NCBI GenBank assembly: GCA_030446685.1
Contig: JAUJMV010000001.1
Coordinates: forward strand, 262,206 to 326,205
Direction of reading: 5' to 3'
From: Thermomicrobiales bacterium
Lineage (GTDB): Bacteria > Chloroflexota > Chloroflexia > Thermomicrobiales > CADCWN01
Length of the DNA stretch: 64,000 nt
Both the position numbers and the translations under genes were made by a program. Below are positions 55,944 to 63,675 of this stretch, in pieces; within the stretch, counting starts at the first letter, position 1, and each line of letters starts with the position of its first letter. Below the pieces are notes generated by a model. It saw only the letters and a list, made by a program, of their open reading frames with translations. It made no database searches and was not told the DNA's origin.

Positions 55944-55956
55944 CTCGTCCCATCCT

Positions 55957-57301
55957 TCAGCCGCGCACCGCTTCGACGTTCGCCGCCGCCTGTTCGTGGC
56001 TGCTCGCGCGGCAGGAGGCCGACGCGGCGAAAGCCCTCGTCGACGAAGCGCAGGTGGTAGTCGGGGTCGAAGAGCGCCCGCAGCGCGCCCGGCGCGAGGT
56101 GGCGGGTGACCTCCGGCTCGGCCTCCAGCAGCCCGAGCAGCGGCGTGTCCTCGGCCCAGGCGCGCATCGCCGCGCGCTGCACGATCTTGTAGGCCGCCTG
56201 CCGGTCCAGCCCCGCCTCGACCAGCGCCAGCAGCACCCGTTGCGAGTAGACCAGCCCCTGCGTCAGCTCGAGATTGCGGCGCATCCGCTGCGGGTAGACC
56301 TCCAGCCCGGCGATCACCCGCGTCGTCAGTGCCAGCAGGTAGTCGGTCGCGATGCAGGCGTCCGGGAAGACGATCCGCTCGACCGAGGAATTGCTGATGT
56401 CGCGCTCGTGCCAGAGCGCGACGTTCTCCAGCGCGGCGACGCTGTAGCCGCGCACCACGCGCGCCAGCCCGCTGATCCGCTCGGTCAGCACCGGGTTGCG
56501 CTTGTGCGGCATCGCCGACGAGCCCTGCTGCCCCGCGCCGAACGGCTCGGCGACCTCGCGGACCTCGGTGCGCTGCAGGTGGCGAATTTCGGTCGCGAAC
56601 TTGTCGAGCGTCGAGGCGATCAGGGCGAGCGTGCCGATGAACGCCGCGTGACGGTCGCGCTGCACGATCTGCGTCGAGACCGGCGCGGGCGCCAGCCCGA
56701 GGAGCGCGCAGACGCGCTCCTCGATGGCCGGCGGCACATTGGCGTGCGTGCCGACCGCGCCGGAGATCTTGCCGACCGCCATCTCCGCGCGGCTCTGCTC
56801 CAGGCGCCGTCGCGCGCGGCCCAACTCGTCGTACCAGCCGGCCAGCTTCAGCCCGAAGGTCGTCGGCTCGGCGTGGATGCCGTGGGTGCGCCCGACCTGG
56901 ACGGTGTCCTTGTGCGCCAGCGCCAGCCCGCCGACCGCCTCGCGGAGCGCGTCAATATCGGCCAGCAGCAGATCGATCGCCTCCAGGGTCTGGAGGCTGA
57001 GCGCGGTGTCGATCACGTCGGAGGAGGTCAGGCCGAGGTGGATGAAGCGGCCCGCCTCGCCGGCCGTCTCGCCGGCGGCGCGCAGGAAGGCGATCACGTC
57101 GTGCTCGGTCTCGCGCTCGATCTCGCGCATGCGCTCGAGATCCACCGTCGCCGCGCGAATCGCCGGCAGCGCGGCGGCCGGGATGGTCCCCTGCTCCGCC
57201 CACGCCTCGCAGACCGCGACCTCGACCTTCAGCCAGAGCGCGATCTTGCGCTCCTCGCTCCAGATCGCGCCCATCTCCGGGCGCGTGTACTTCTCGATCA
57301 T
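55957..57301 (-). CDS. purB: Adenylosuccinate lyase PurB
   Basis: About 445 residues from ATG 57301 (MIEKYTRPEMGAIWSEERKI). Fumarase-superfamily motifs: RTHGIHAEPTTFGLKLA, TSSDVIDTALSLQ, and the signature GQQGSSAMPHKRNPVLTERI with the catalytic Ser. It acts twice in purine synthesis, releasing fumarate from SAICAR and from adenylosuccinate. The C-terminus is ambiguous: a slip near 56000 gives the natural end HEQAAANVEAVRG with TGA at 55957; otherwise the frame runs through the octamer hairpin into purC. First gene of the operon. Confidence 0.9.
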
Positions 57302-57355
57302 CCCCGCTCGCCCACCGCCCTCGATCCCGCCGCCGCTTCCGTCCGTACGTGCGCG

Positions 57356-57364
57356 ATTGTACCA
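57356..57364 (-). promoter_or_regulatory. Extended -10 box upstream of purB
   Basis: On the minus strand TGGTACAAT: a TACAAT -10 hexamer with the TGn extension, 55 bases before the purB start. No good -35 is seen, as is common for extended -10 promoters. No PurR box was recognised. Confidence 0.45.
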
Positions 57365-57514
57365 TACCGGCCGTTTCGGATTCTCCGCCCATACCTTCGC
57401 TGTCATTCGCTGTGTGGTCGCGCCCCCACGCGCACCGTAACCGCCTCCGTGCCCCGGTCGTTGTAATGGGTGAACGAACCTCGCTTACTTCATCTCCTTC
57501 TCCCCCATCCCTCG

Positions 57515-57553
57515 CCAGGGGGCCGCGGCACCAGCCGCGGCCCCCTGGTTTGT
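57515..57553 (+). terminator. Strong stem-loop with T-run in the purB/57646 divergent region
   Basis: CCAGGGGGCCGCGG (57515-57528), 6-base loop, CCGCGGCCCCCTGG (57535-57548), then TTTGT: a perfect 14-bp stem with a short T stretch, in plus-strand orientation. No plus-strand gene ends here; 57302-57514 shows no convincing coding frame. It may end a small RNA or act as an attenuator in front of the 57646 gene. Confidence 0.6.
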
Positions 57554-57645
57554 CACGCTCAGCGCGACCCGCCCCCATCGCCATGCGCTATGATGCCGCC
57601 CGAACCCGAGGTGGGAAGGCGGCGTTGCGGCGAAAGGGGTGGCGG

Positions 57646-60222
57646 ATGAACGGCGGGGAGAACCTGCGGCGGCGCGTGGCGGCGGGCGATATTGTGAAAC
57701 CCTGGCTGGTGCTCGGGCCGTTCTACGAAGACCTGTCGGCGCGCGTCGAGGGGCTGACGCTCTTCGAGCGCCCCGGCTCGACCGTCGGGAGCGCCGTCAT
57801 GGCCGAGATCGCCGAGGGGGCGGGCGACCTCCTGCGCGCCGCGCCGCGCGAGGGGGACGCGGCGACGTTCCGCGGCCAGTCGGCGGAGTGGGCCCTGGAG
57901 CGCCGCCCCGAACAGTTCCTCTCCTGGGGGACCTACAACATCGCCAACCACCTCGGCGCGGCGTTCCTCTCCACGCGCCTGACGCCGGATCGGCCGGGCC
58001 GGCGCCGCTGGCGGCTGGTCACGCGGATCACCTCGCGCGCGATCGTCGCGGTCAACGGCGCGATCGTCCACGACACCGCGACGGCGCCGGCCGAGCGGAG
58101 CGATGGCAGCTTCGTCTGGTCGTTCGACGCGCACCTCGCGCCGGGGCCGAACGTCGTGACGGTCGCCCTCTTCCGGCTGGGCCGGATGGCGCAGATCGGC
58201 TGCCGGCTGGAAGTCGTGGACGGCGACGTGACGGCGGAGACGCCGCTCGGCGAAGGGGTCGAACCCGCCGTCCGGGTGGCGGTGGAGGGCGCGCTGGCCG
58301 GCCTCGCCCTCGCGCGGGATCTCCTCCACCCCGAGCATCCGGTCGGCGTCGCGCTCGCCGCACCGCCGCCCGACGGCGCGACGCTGCGGATCGCCCTGGT
58401 CTCGGCGGCGGGGGAGGCGTTGCGCGAGCTGACGCCGGGCGCCGCCGGCGACCACACGCTCTGCCGGGCGGGCGAGCTGGCCGACGGCTCTTACGAGATC
58501 CGGTGCGCCTGGGCCGACCGGGCCGGGAGGCCGCTGACCGCCACCGGCTTCGCCATCCGCAAGGTGACGCCGCTCCCCGCGCCGCCCGGCTACGAAGGGT
58601 TGGCGGAGCGCCGGCGGCTGGTGCTGGAACACGGCGCGGCCGGCCGGGAGTTCCACCGCACGCACGCGATGATCTGGCCCGAGGTCGCCCGCTACGCCCT
58701 CGGCCGCCACGCCGAGGTCGACGAGGGGCGCATCCGCGACCTGTGCGCCTTCATCGCCGCGCGCAAGGACTGCGCCGACTTCGGCATCCAGGGGCTGCTG
58801 CGGATCATGTACTGGGAGCGGCAGGAGCGCCGGCTCTCGCCGGCGATCAACGCCCTGATGAAGGAGACGGTCCTCGGCTTCAAGTACTGGGTGGACGAGC
58901 CGGGCGACACGGTGATGTTCATGGGCAGCGAGAACCACCGCCTGCTCTTCCACGTCGCCGAGTGGCTGGCGGGGCAGCTCTTCCCTCTGGACGAGTTCAC
59001 CAACAGCCGCCAGCGCGGGCTCTACCACGCCACCAAGGGGCGGATGTACATCACCGAGTGGCTGCGCCAGCGGGGCCGCTTCGGCTTCGACGAGTGGCAC
59101 TCCAACTCCTACTTCCCGATCGACATCGCGCCGCTGCTGAACGTCTACGACTTCGCGATCCACGAGGACGCCAAGCTGCGGCAGATGGCGGGCGCGGTCC
59201 TCGACTACCTCTTCTTCATCCTGGCGGCGGACACCTTCCGCGGCGTCTTCGGCACGACCCACGGGCGCAGCTACGGCGTCAACCTCAAGTACCCCGACCT
59301 GGAGGGGACCGCGGCGACCTGCTGGACCCTCTTCGGCACCGGCGCGCTGGTCGCCGGGGCGGGCGGGATGGCCCCGGTGTCGATCGCCACCAGCGGCTAC
59401 ACCCTGCCGCCGGTCCTGGCGCGGATCGCGACCGACGACACCGCCGCGATCGAGTCGCGGCAGCGGCAGGGGATCCTCGTCGGCGCGGCGCGGCACGCCA
59501 ACTTCGTCGTCTACCGCACGCCCGACTACCTCCTCTCCGGCCTGCAGGACCACCGCAAGGGCGAGTACGAGTCCTCGACCCACGTCGCGCAGGTGACGCT
59601 GGGGAACGGCGCCGTCATCTTCTGGTCCTGCCCGCAGACGATCGGCGAGGGCTCGGGGGTGCGGCCCGACTACTGGTCCGGCCACACCACCCTGCCGCGC
59701 GCGGTCCAGCACCGCAACGTCCTGGCGCTCACCTGGCGGCTGGGCGCGTACGCCTGGATGACGCACTGCTTCTTCGAGCGGGCGCGCTTCGACGAGACCC
59801 GGTTCGCCGGGGCCTGGGCCTTCGCGCGGGTGGGGGACGGCTACGCCGGCATCTGGTCGCAGCACGGCTTCGTCATCGGCGACAGCGGCCAGTACGCCGG
59901 GCGCGAGCTCCTCTGTTACGCGCCGGAGAACACCTGGATCGTCGAGTGCGGGCGCGCGGCCGACTGGGGATCGTTCGACGCCTTCGTGGCGGCGCTCAGC
60001 TCGGCGGCGGTCGAGGCGCGCGACGGCGTCGTCACCTACGCCTCGCCCTCGGTCGGCCGCTTCGTGACCGGCTGGGACGCGCCGCCGACCGTCAATGGTG
60101 AGCCGATCGCCCTGCGGGGCTATCCCCTGGTGGAGAGCCCCTGGGCGCACGCGGCCTTCGGCTCGGGCGAGCTGGCAATCACCTACGGCGACGAGCGGTA
60201 CGAGATCTGGTTCAACCAGTGA
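57646..60222 (+). CDS. Large uncharacterised protein (858 aa), predicted beta-sandwich plus helical toroid
   Basis: ATG 57646 after AAAGGGGTGGCGG. The first 330 residues are beta-rich (LVLGPFYEDLSARVEGLTLF, TRITSRAIVAVNGAIVHDTA) like galactose-binding or Ig modules. From about residue 350 a long helical part follows with His/Asn/Tyr-rich conserved-looking phrases: FMGSENH RLLFHVAEWLAG, TEWLRQRGRFGFDEWHSNSY, FGTTHGRSYGVNLKYP. The pattern (toroid of helices, NHR...H, EWHSNSY) recalls polysaccharide lyases of the heparinase/alginate type, but I cannot assign a family. A late beta domain (AVIFWSCPQTIGEG, AYAWMTHCFFERARFDETRF) would also fit that architecture. No signal peptide, so cytoplasmic unless the start is wrong. 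Followed by a terminator at 60259. Confidence 0.7.
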   Translation: MNGGENLRRRVAAGDIVKPWLVLGPFYEDLSARVEGLTLFERPGSTVGSAVMAEIAEGAGDLLRAAPREGDAATFRGQSAEWALERRPEQFLSWGTYNIANHLGAAFLSTRLTPDRPGRRRWRLVTRITSRAIVAVNGAIVHDTATAPAERSDGSFVWSFDAHLAPGPNVVTVALFRLGRMAQIGCRLEVVDGDVTAETPLGEGVEPAVRVAVEGALAGLALARDLLHPEHPVGVALAAPPPDGATLRIALVSAAGEALRELTPGAAGDHTLCRAGELADGSYEIRCAWADRAGRPLTATGFAIRKVTPLPAPPGYEGLAERRRLVLEHGAAGREFHRTHAMIWPEVARYALGRHAEVDEGRIRDLCAFIAARKDCADFGIQGLLRIMYWERQERRLSPAINALMKETVLGFKYWVDEPGDTVMFMGSENHRLLFHVAEWLAGQLFPLDEFTNSRQRGLYHATKGRMYITEWLRQRGRFGFDEWHSNSYFPIDIAPLLNVYDFAIHEDAKLRQMAGAVLDYLFFILAADTFRGVFGTTHGRSYGVNLKYPDLEGTAATCWTLFGTGALVAGAGGMAPVSIATSGYTLPPVLARIATDDTAAIESRQRQGILVGAARHANFVVYRTPDYLLSGLQDHRKGEYESSTHVAQVTLGNGAVIFWSCPQTIGEGSGVRPDYWSGHTTLPRAVQHRNVLALTWRLGAYAWMTHCFFERARFDETRFAGAWAFARVGDGYAGIWSQHGFVIGDSGQYAGRELLCYAPENTWIVECGRAADWGSFDAFVAALSSAAVEARDGVVTYASPSVGRFVTGWDAPPTVNGEPIALRGYPLVESPWAHAAFGSGELAITYGDERYEIWFNQ

Positions 60223-60258
60223 CCGACGAGTGCGTCGGGTACGTGGGCCGGCGACGGG

Positions 60259-60300
60259 GGGAAGGGCGCGCTCCGTCACCGCAACGGAGCGCGCCTTCCC
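60259..60300. terminator. Bidirectional stem-loop between convergent genes
   Basis: GGGAAGGGCGCGCTCCGT (60259-60276), 7-base loop, ACGGAGCGCGCCTTCCC (60284-60300): a 17-bp stem with one bulged base. It lies between the plus-strand 858-residue gene and the minus-strand HNH/Ro locus and would terminate both. Confidence 0.75.
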
Positions 60301-60313
60301 GCCCGCCTGTCTG

Positions 60314-60430
60314 TTAGCTCCCCGTCGCCGCGCCTGCCGCGGTGGCGAAGTCCGCCAGCACGGTCGGCGTCGCCGTGTCGAAGCCGACGACATCGAGCAT
60401 GCCCGCGCCGTCGGGATCGGCGATGATATG
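60314..60430 (-). pseudogene. Displaced native 3' end of the Ro60 gene
   Basis: Encodes IADPDGAGMLDVVGFDTATP then TVLADFATAAGAATGS and a TAA at 60314. This is a second copy of the vWA-domain C-terminus of the Ro protein, whose functional-looking copy (IADPLDRGMLDVVGFDTAVP) lies at about 61180-61275. Codon choice here is the GC-rich style of the host gene, while the copy now fused to Ro is less GC-rich. It is joined in frame to the HNH protein, without its own start. Best explained as the original 3' exon displaced by the HNH element. Confidence 0.8.
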
Positions 60431-60987
60431 CGGGCAGTAGCCATAATATGCCAGCGCGGAATTGCAGTTGTGACACAGGAGGCGATAGCCGGGCAAACGT
60501 TTAGGCGCCTTGTACAGTCTCTGATACACGCCAGTTGGTCCTAACCTCTTACGCTCCTCCGAGCCGTTACCAGCGATATGGTCGATAACCAAGAACTCAA
60601 TTCGCGTCTCTCCGCAGCACTCACACTGCCCGCCGTAACGGCGCAGTAACTCCTCTTTCCTGCGGCGGTAGCGCTCCCTGTTCCGGATGGAAAGTTGCTC
60701 CTTGGCCCTCTGTCTATACTTCGCGCTCGCTTCCCTGTTAGCCAGGCGATATTCCGGGTCTTCGCGCCATCGCCGACGTCGCTCTTCATTGCGCTTGACA
60801 TCATAAGCGCGATACGACCCGCGTCGCCGATCTGGATAACGTTCTTTGTAAGCGAGACTCTTCGCGCGATCTCTTTGCGACAGAGGACACACTGTCTCGG
60901 GCGACGGAGCTTCCCTTGTCCTCGCGAGGGTGGGAACTCTGCCTCCGACTTGGTTTTTCGGCAGCGGGTACAAATCATCTTGCCCAT
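60431..60987 (-). pseudogene. HNH endonuclease of a mobile element, one frameshift
   Basis: ATG 60987 (MGKMICTRCRKTKSEAEFPP, then RRPRQCVLC) opens with a four-Cys zinc ribbon. One base is missing near 60870; the next frame continues YKERYPDRRRGSYRAYDVKR and a long Arg/Glu-rich linker, then GGQCECCGETRIEFLVIDHI and LPGYRLLCHNCNSALAYYGY then CPH: the HNH fold with paired Cys knuckles (CxxC, D-H, C-x-N-C). This zinc-ribbon plus basic linker plus HNH layout is common in phage and mobile endonucleases. Its stop has been lost and the frame runs into the displaced Ro segment. The start overlaps the last codons of the Ro reading frame. Confidence 0.75.
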
Positions 60988-62812
60988 TGTATCCTCGTTG
61001 TGGTGGGCATCGGTACGGCAAGGATCATCATACCCACCACGACGAGGATCTGCGGGTGCGATGCAATGTCTTGCGTCGCCTGCTTGGGGCGGTTCAGCCA
61101 GCCGCGTCGGTACTCGAAACGCCCCGGTGTACGTACCGGTCGCGCAAGACGTTGCATCGCACCCGATTTACAAGCCCCGGTGCCGAAGTCGGACAGCAGT
61201 GCTGGGACGGCGGTATCGAAGCCCACCACGTCAAGCATACCCCGATCCAACGGATCGGCGATGCTAAAGTTTGAGCTCACCATCCCGATGACCACCAGCT
61301 TCGCCGCCGGGTTGACCTTCCGGCGGTACTCCCGCAACGCCTGCGCCGGGTGGACCGCCCCGTGCCAGGTCTCGCTGTCGGTGTAGACCGCGAAGACGTC
61401 GACCGGGATCTGGTGACGCATGGCCCAGAGCAGCGGCAGGGCGCAGTCGGTGCCGCCCATCGGCAGCCGCGCCGTCTCCCCGACCACGTCGTCCAGGCGC
61501 TGGCGCGGCGAGATGGTCAGCCGGGTCAGGCCGGGGTCGCCCCCGCCCCACTGGCCGCCGTAGCCGCCCCGCGCGGCGGTGAAGGCGACGAACGTGGCGT
61601 CGGCCTCGGCGTTGGCCGTGACCAGCGCCATCGCCGCCGAGGCCACGCGCGGCGTCAGCCCCGGCACGCCGGCGACGGCGCCCGCGCCCATCGAGCCCGA
61701 CACGTCGAGCGCCAACAGCCAGCGCCTGCCGGTCGGCGGCACGTTGCCGAACGCGGCGTAGAACGCCCCGTCCAGCGCGTCCACCACCGGCGCCACCGGC
61801 TCCCAGGTATGGCGGCCGCGCTCGCCGCGCCCCTGCGCGTAGGTCTTCAGCGCCGCCAGCACCGCGATCGGCCCTATGCGCGCCCGGCGCAGGCGCGCGC
61901 CGTCGCCGAGCCGCGCCGCCACCGTCCGCGCCGCGTCACTCCCCGGCGCGAGCAGGCCGACCCGCGTCATCGTCGCCAAGTTGCGGATCATCGCCCCCAG
62001 CGGCATCTCCTCGAGCAGCGCCTCCCAGACGGCCGCGTCGCGCAGCCACTCGGTCGGCACCGCCTCGCGCGGCAGCCTGTGGTCGCGGATCAGCGCGACG
62101 ATCTCCGCCGCCGTCCCCGCGCGCTGGGCGCGCTCGAACGCCCAGATCAGGCGCAGCGCCGGGTCGGGGTGCGGCTCCGCGCCGACGCCCGGCCAGCCCT
62201 GCGTGATCCAGTGGTAGATCGCCGCGCGCGTCTCGCCCGCCGGCCGCGGGTGGGCCAGGCGCAGCAGGTCGCGGTGTGACCAGCCGTCGCGCGCGCGTAC
62301 TTGACGACCTGGTAGGCGAGGTCCGCCTCGGCCTGGCCGGCGTACCACCCGGCGATCGCGCGGCGCAGGCCGCGCCCCCAGCCGCGGAAGCCCTCCGCGT
62401 AGGCCGCGAAGTGCAGCAGGTGCGTGCCGGTGCGCGCCACGCGCGGCAGGGCCGCGAGCGCCGCCGCGCGCGTCGCCTCGTCCCCCTCCGCCGCCGCCAG
62501 CGCCAGCGCGAAGAGGGCCGGGTCGTTCTTCGGCGCGCGCCCCGCCTCCGACACCGCGGCGATTCGCGCGACCGCGCGCGGGCCGTTGGCCGCCAGGCAG
62601 CGCAGGACCGCCGCCGCGTTCTCGCGCGTCAGCGCCCCCTCGGTCGCGTAGTACGACCCGCCCTCGCTGCCGAGGATCAGGAAGCGCTCCAGGCGCGTCC
62701 AGTCGTCCACCGCCCAGGAGTAGCCGCCCGAGCTGTTCGGCACCTGAGTGGAACCGGGGATCGGCAGCGTCTGCGGCGTCTCGCGCGTGGCAAAGGTCTT
62801 CAGGTAGCGCAT
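60975..62812 (-). CDS. rsr: Ro60/Rsr (TROVE and vWA domains), with frameshift and replaced C-terminus
   Basis: ATG 62812 with GAGGAGG 6 bases upstream. The TROVE domain (HEAT-like ring) runs from MRYLKTFATRETPQTLPIPG through DWTRLERFLILGSEGGSYYA to KTYAQGRGERGRHTWEPVAP. Near 62295 a one-base deletion in a GCGCGCGCG run breaks the frame between DLAYQVVKYAR and RDGWSHRDLLRLAHP. The vWA domain follows with an intact MIDAS: LALDVSGSMGAG, PMGGTDCALPLLWAM and AVYTDSETWHG. Ro60 binds Y RNAs and the ends of misfolded RNAs and in Deinococcus works with PNPase. From about 61275 the C-terminus (SNFSIADPLDRGMLDVVGFD) is element-derived and then reads on through two hairpins (GACKSGAMQRLARP) to a TGA at 60975. 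Confidence 0.9.
60991..61165. repeat. Two back-to-back long hairpins of the HNH element
   Basis: Hairpin A: 60991-61010 (ATCCTCGTTGTGGTGGGCAT) with 61030-61049, 20-bp stem, 19-base loop. Hairpin B: 61053-61075 (CGGGTGCGATGCAATGTCTT then GCG) with 61143-61165, 23-bp stem with one mismatch, 67-base loop. They are three bases apart and fill the space between the element copy of the Ro C-terminus and the HNH start. They are translated as the odd tail of the Ro frame. Confidence 0.85.
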
Positions 62813-62840
62813 GGCAGACCTCCTCGAGTGATGGGGAACG

Positions 62841-62914
62841 GGGAATGGGCAAGGCTCGCGCGCCGAACGACACCTGTCTGACAGACGATAACCGGCGCGC
62901 TTCGGCCCATCCCC
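62841..62914 (-). ncRNA. Y RNA (canonical topology), upstream of the Ro gene
   Basis: A 74-nt RNA whose ends pair: 10-bp stem GGGGAUGGGC / GCCCAUUCCC (one G-U), internal loop CGAA opposite GAGCCUU, then a perfect 7-bp stem GCGCGCC / GGCGCGC, and a 29-nt loop beginning GGUUAUCG with a mini-hairpin CUGU-CAG-ACAG. The asymmetric loop between two helices with GGGCCGA on the 5' strand and CCUUGCCC on the 3' strand is the Ro-binding layout of Y RNAs, and GGUUAUC right after the helix is also found in vertebrate Y RNAs. Position 29 nt upstream of the Ro start codon is as in Deinococcus. Read on the minus strand, same as rsr. Confidence 0.8.
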
Positions 62915-62916
62915 GG

Positions 62917-63049
62917 GGGCGGCGGAGGGATTCGAACCCTCGATCTCTCCGTCCACAGCGGTAACCCTCCGCGCGCGCGCGCATGGCGCGCTGGGCGAGG
63001 TCCGGCCGAGGGCGTTGTAAGCGCGTTAGGCCGCTACGCTACGCCGCCC
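62917..63049 (-). ncRNA. tRNA-like RNA 1, anticodon GUG, with inserted stem
   Basis: Acceptor stem GGCGGCG / CGCCGCC plus an extra G at the 5' end pairing with C73 (the G-1 hallmark of tRNA-His). D arm GCGU-AGCGGCCUA-ACGC. T arm GAGGG-UUCGAAU-CCCUC. A 3' anticodon arm CCG-CUGUGGA-CGG shows anticodon GUG (His). Between D arm and anticodon arm are about 60 extra nt with CCCUC / GAGGG closing a GC-rich stem (GCGCGC-CAU-GCGCGC) and GGGUUAC before the anticodon arm. The GGGCCGA signature of the other copies is missing, possibly lost in the GC run. Its 3' end is 2 nt from the Y RNA 5' end. Confidence 0.75.
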
Positions 63050-63109
63050 ATGCTTCTTGCTGTTGTCGTGTCGTGGGAGGGCGATCACCACGCGTGCCGC
63101 GACGCCGGA

Positions 63110-63246
63110 GGCGGGAGCAGGGTTCGAACCTGCACTGACTCGCGTCAACCGGGTCCAACGATAACCCTCAACCGTCGGCCCGTGGTCGGGCAAGGTCTGG
63201 TGTCGAGGGATCAGCCCGGCGCGTCTGCCGATTCCGCCATCCCGCC
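63110..63246 (-). ncRNA. tRNA-like RNA 2, Ser/Leu-like, with inserted permuted Y stem
   Basis: Acceptor GGCGGGA / UCCCGCC (7 bp). D arm of Leu/Ser type (GCGGAAUCGGCAGACGC). T arm GCAGG-UUCGAAC-CCUGC. The insert after the D arm folds as CCCUCGAC / GUUGAGGG (8 bp with one G-U), asymmetric loop ending CCUU opposite CGACG, then GCCCG-ACCA-CGGGC. It carries the Ro-site elements CCUUGCCC and GGGCCGA in reversed order relative to the canonical Y RNA, followed by GGGUUAUCG. Then a possible anticodon arm AUCG-UUGGACC-CGGU (GGA) and a class II-like variable arm UGAC-GCGA-GUCA. 137 nt; no CCA encoded. Confidence 0.75.
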
Positions 63247-63288
63247 AGGTCAGTCGCCGGCTATGCCGCGAGGAGCGCCGTGGTGTGG

Positions 63289-63350
63289 GAGGGCCGACGG
63301 GTTGAACCCTGTTGCTCGCGGGCCTCCGGCCACGAAGCCCGCCGCTGAGG
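63289..63350 (-). ncRNA. Degenerate copy in the tRNA-like array
   Basis: Minus strand has GCGGGC / GCCCGC around GGCCGGAG, then a T-arm-like GGGUUCAACCC and GGCCCUCCC. There is no clear D arm, acceptor 5' strand or GGGUUAUC. It occupies the same spacing as the better copies and is best seen as a decayed unit. The rest of 63351-63510 shows no structure I can support. Confidence 0.3.
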
Positions 63351-63510
63351 GCTGCTATCGGGAAAGAGCTGGTGGTGACCGAGCGAATGTTGTCGTCCAT
63401 CTGTTCTGATTTGCAGCATCATAATTGGTGCTCGTTTCGGTCTCTCTTGCTGTACGCTTTCCCGATGAAAGCCGGCGACGGCGATGGCAACCGGCGTCGT
63501 GGTCGTCTGG

Positions 63511-63636
63511 GGGTGACGGCGGGACTCGAACCCGCGACCTGTCGATTTACAGTCGATAACCCTCGGCCATCGGCCCGGCTCACGGCGGGCAAGGGGTGGC
63601 AAGGGAATATTGCTCTACCACTGAGCTACGTCACCC
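63511..63636 (-). ncRNA. tRNA-like RNA 4, anticodon GUA, with inserted permuted Y stem
   Basis: 126 nt. Acceptor GGGUGAC / GUCACCC (7 bp), D arm GCUC-AGUGGUA-GAGC, T arm GCGGG-UUCGAGU-CCCGC, anticodon arm UCGA-CUGUAAA-UCGA (anticodon GUA), variable loop of 5 nt. Between D and anticodon arm: CCCUUG / CGAGGG helix, asymmetric loop with CCUU opposite CGAUGGC, then GCCCG / CGGGC closed by an 8-nt loop. The 3' strand (GGGCCGAUGG, then GAGGGUUAUC) matches the 5' Ro-binding strand of vertebrate Y RNAs at most positions. Tyr tRNAs of bacteria have a long variable arm, which this lacks, so it is unlikely to be a normal tRNA-Tyr. Confidence 0.8.
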
Positions 63637-63675
63637 ATGCGCGGGCGAGGGTGTGCAACTGGGAACATCCCTCGC

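Noticed and set aside
60314-61290. IscB/IsrB element with HEARO RNA
   Set aside because: The protein has a zinc ribbon and HNH only, about 180 residues, without RuvC parts. The hairpins do not resemble the omega RNA layout I know.
60987-61290. Group I intron in rsr
   Set aside because: Both flanking segments encode the same C-terminal residues, so splicing would duplicate protein sequence. No P7 or other core motif was seen in the 300-bp space.
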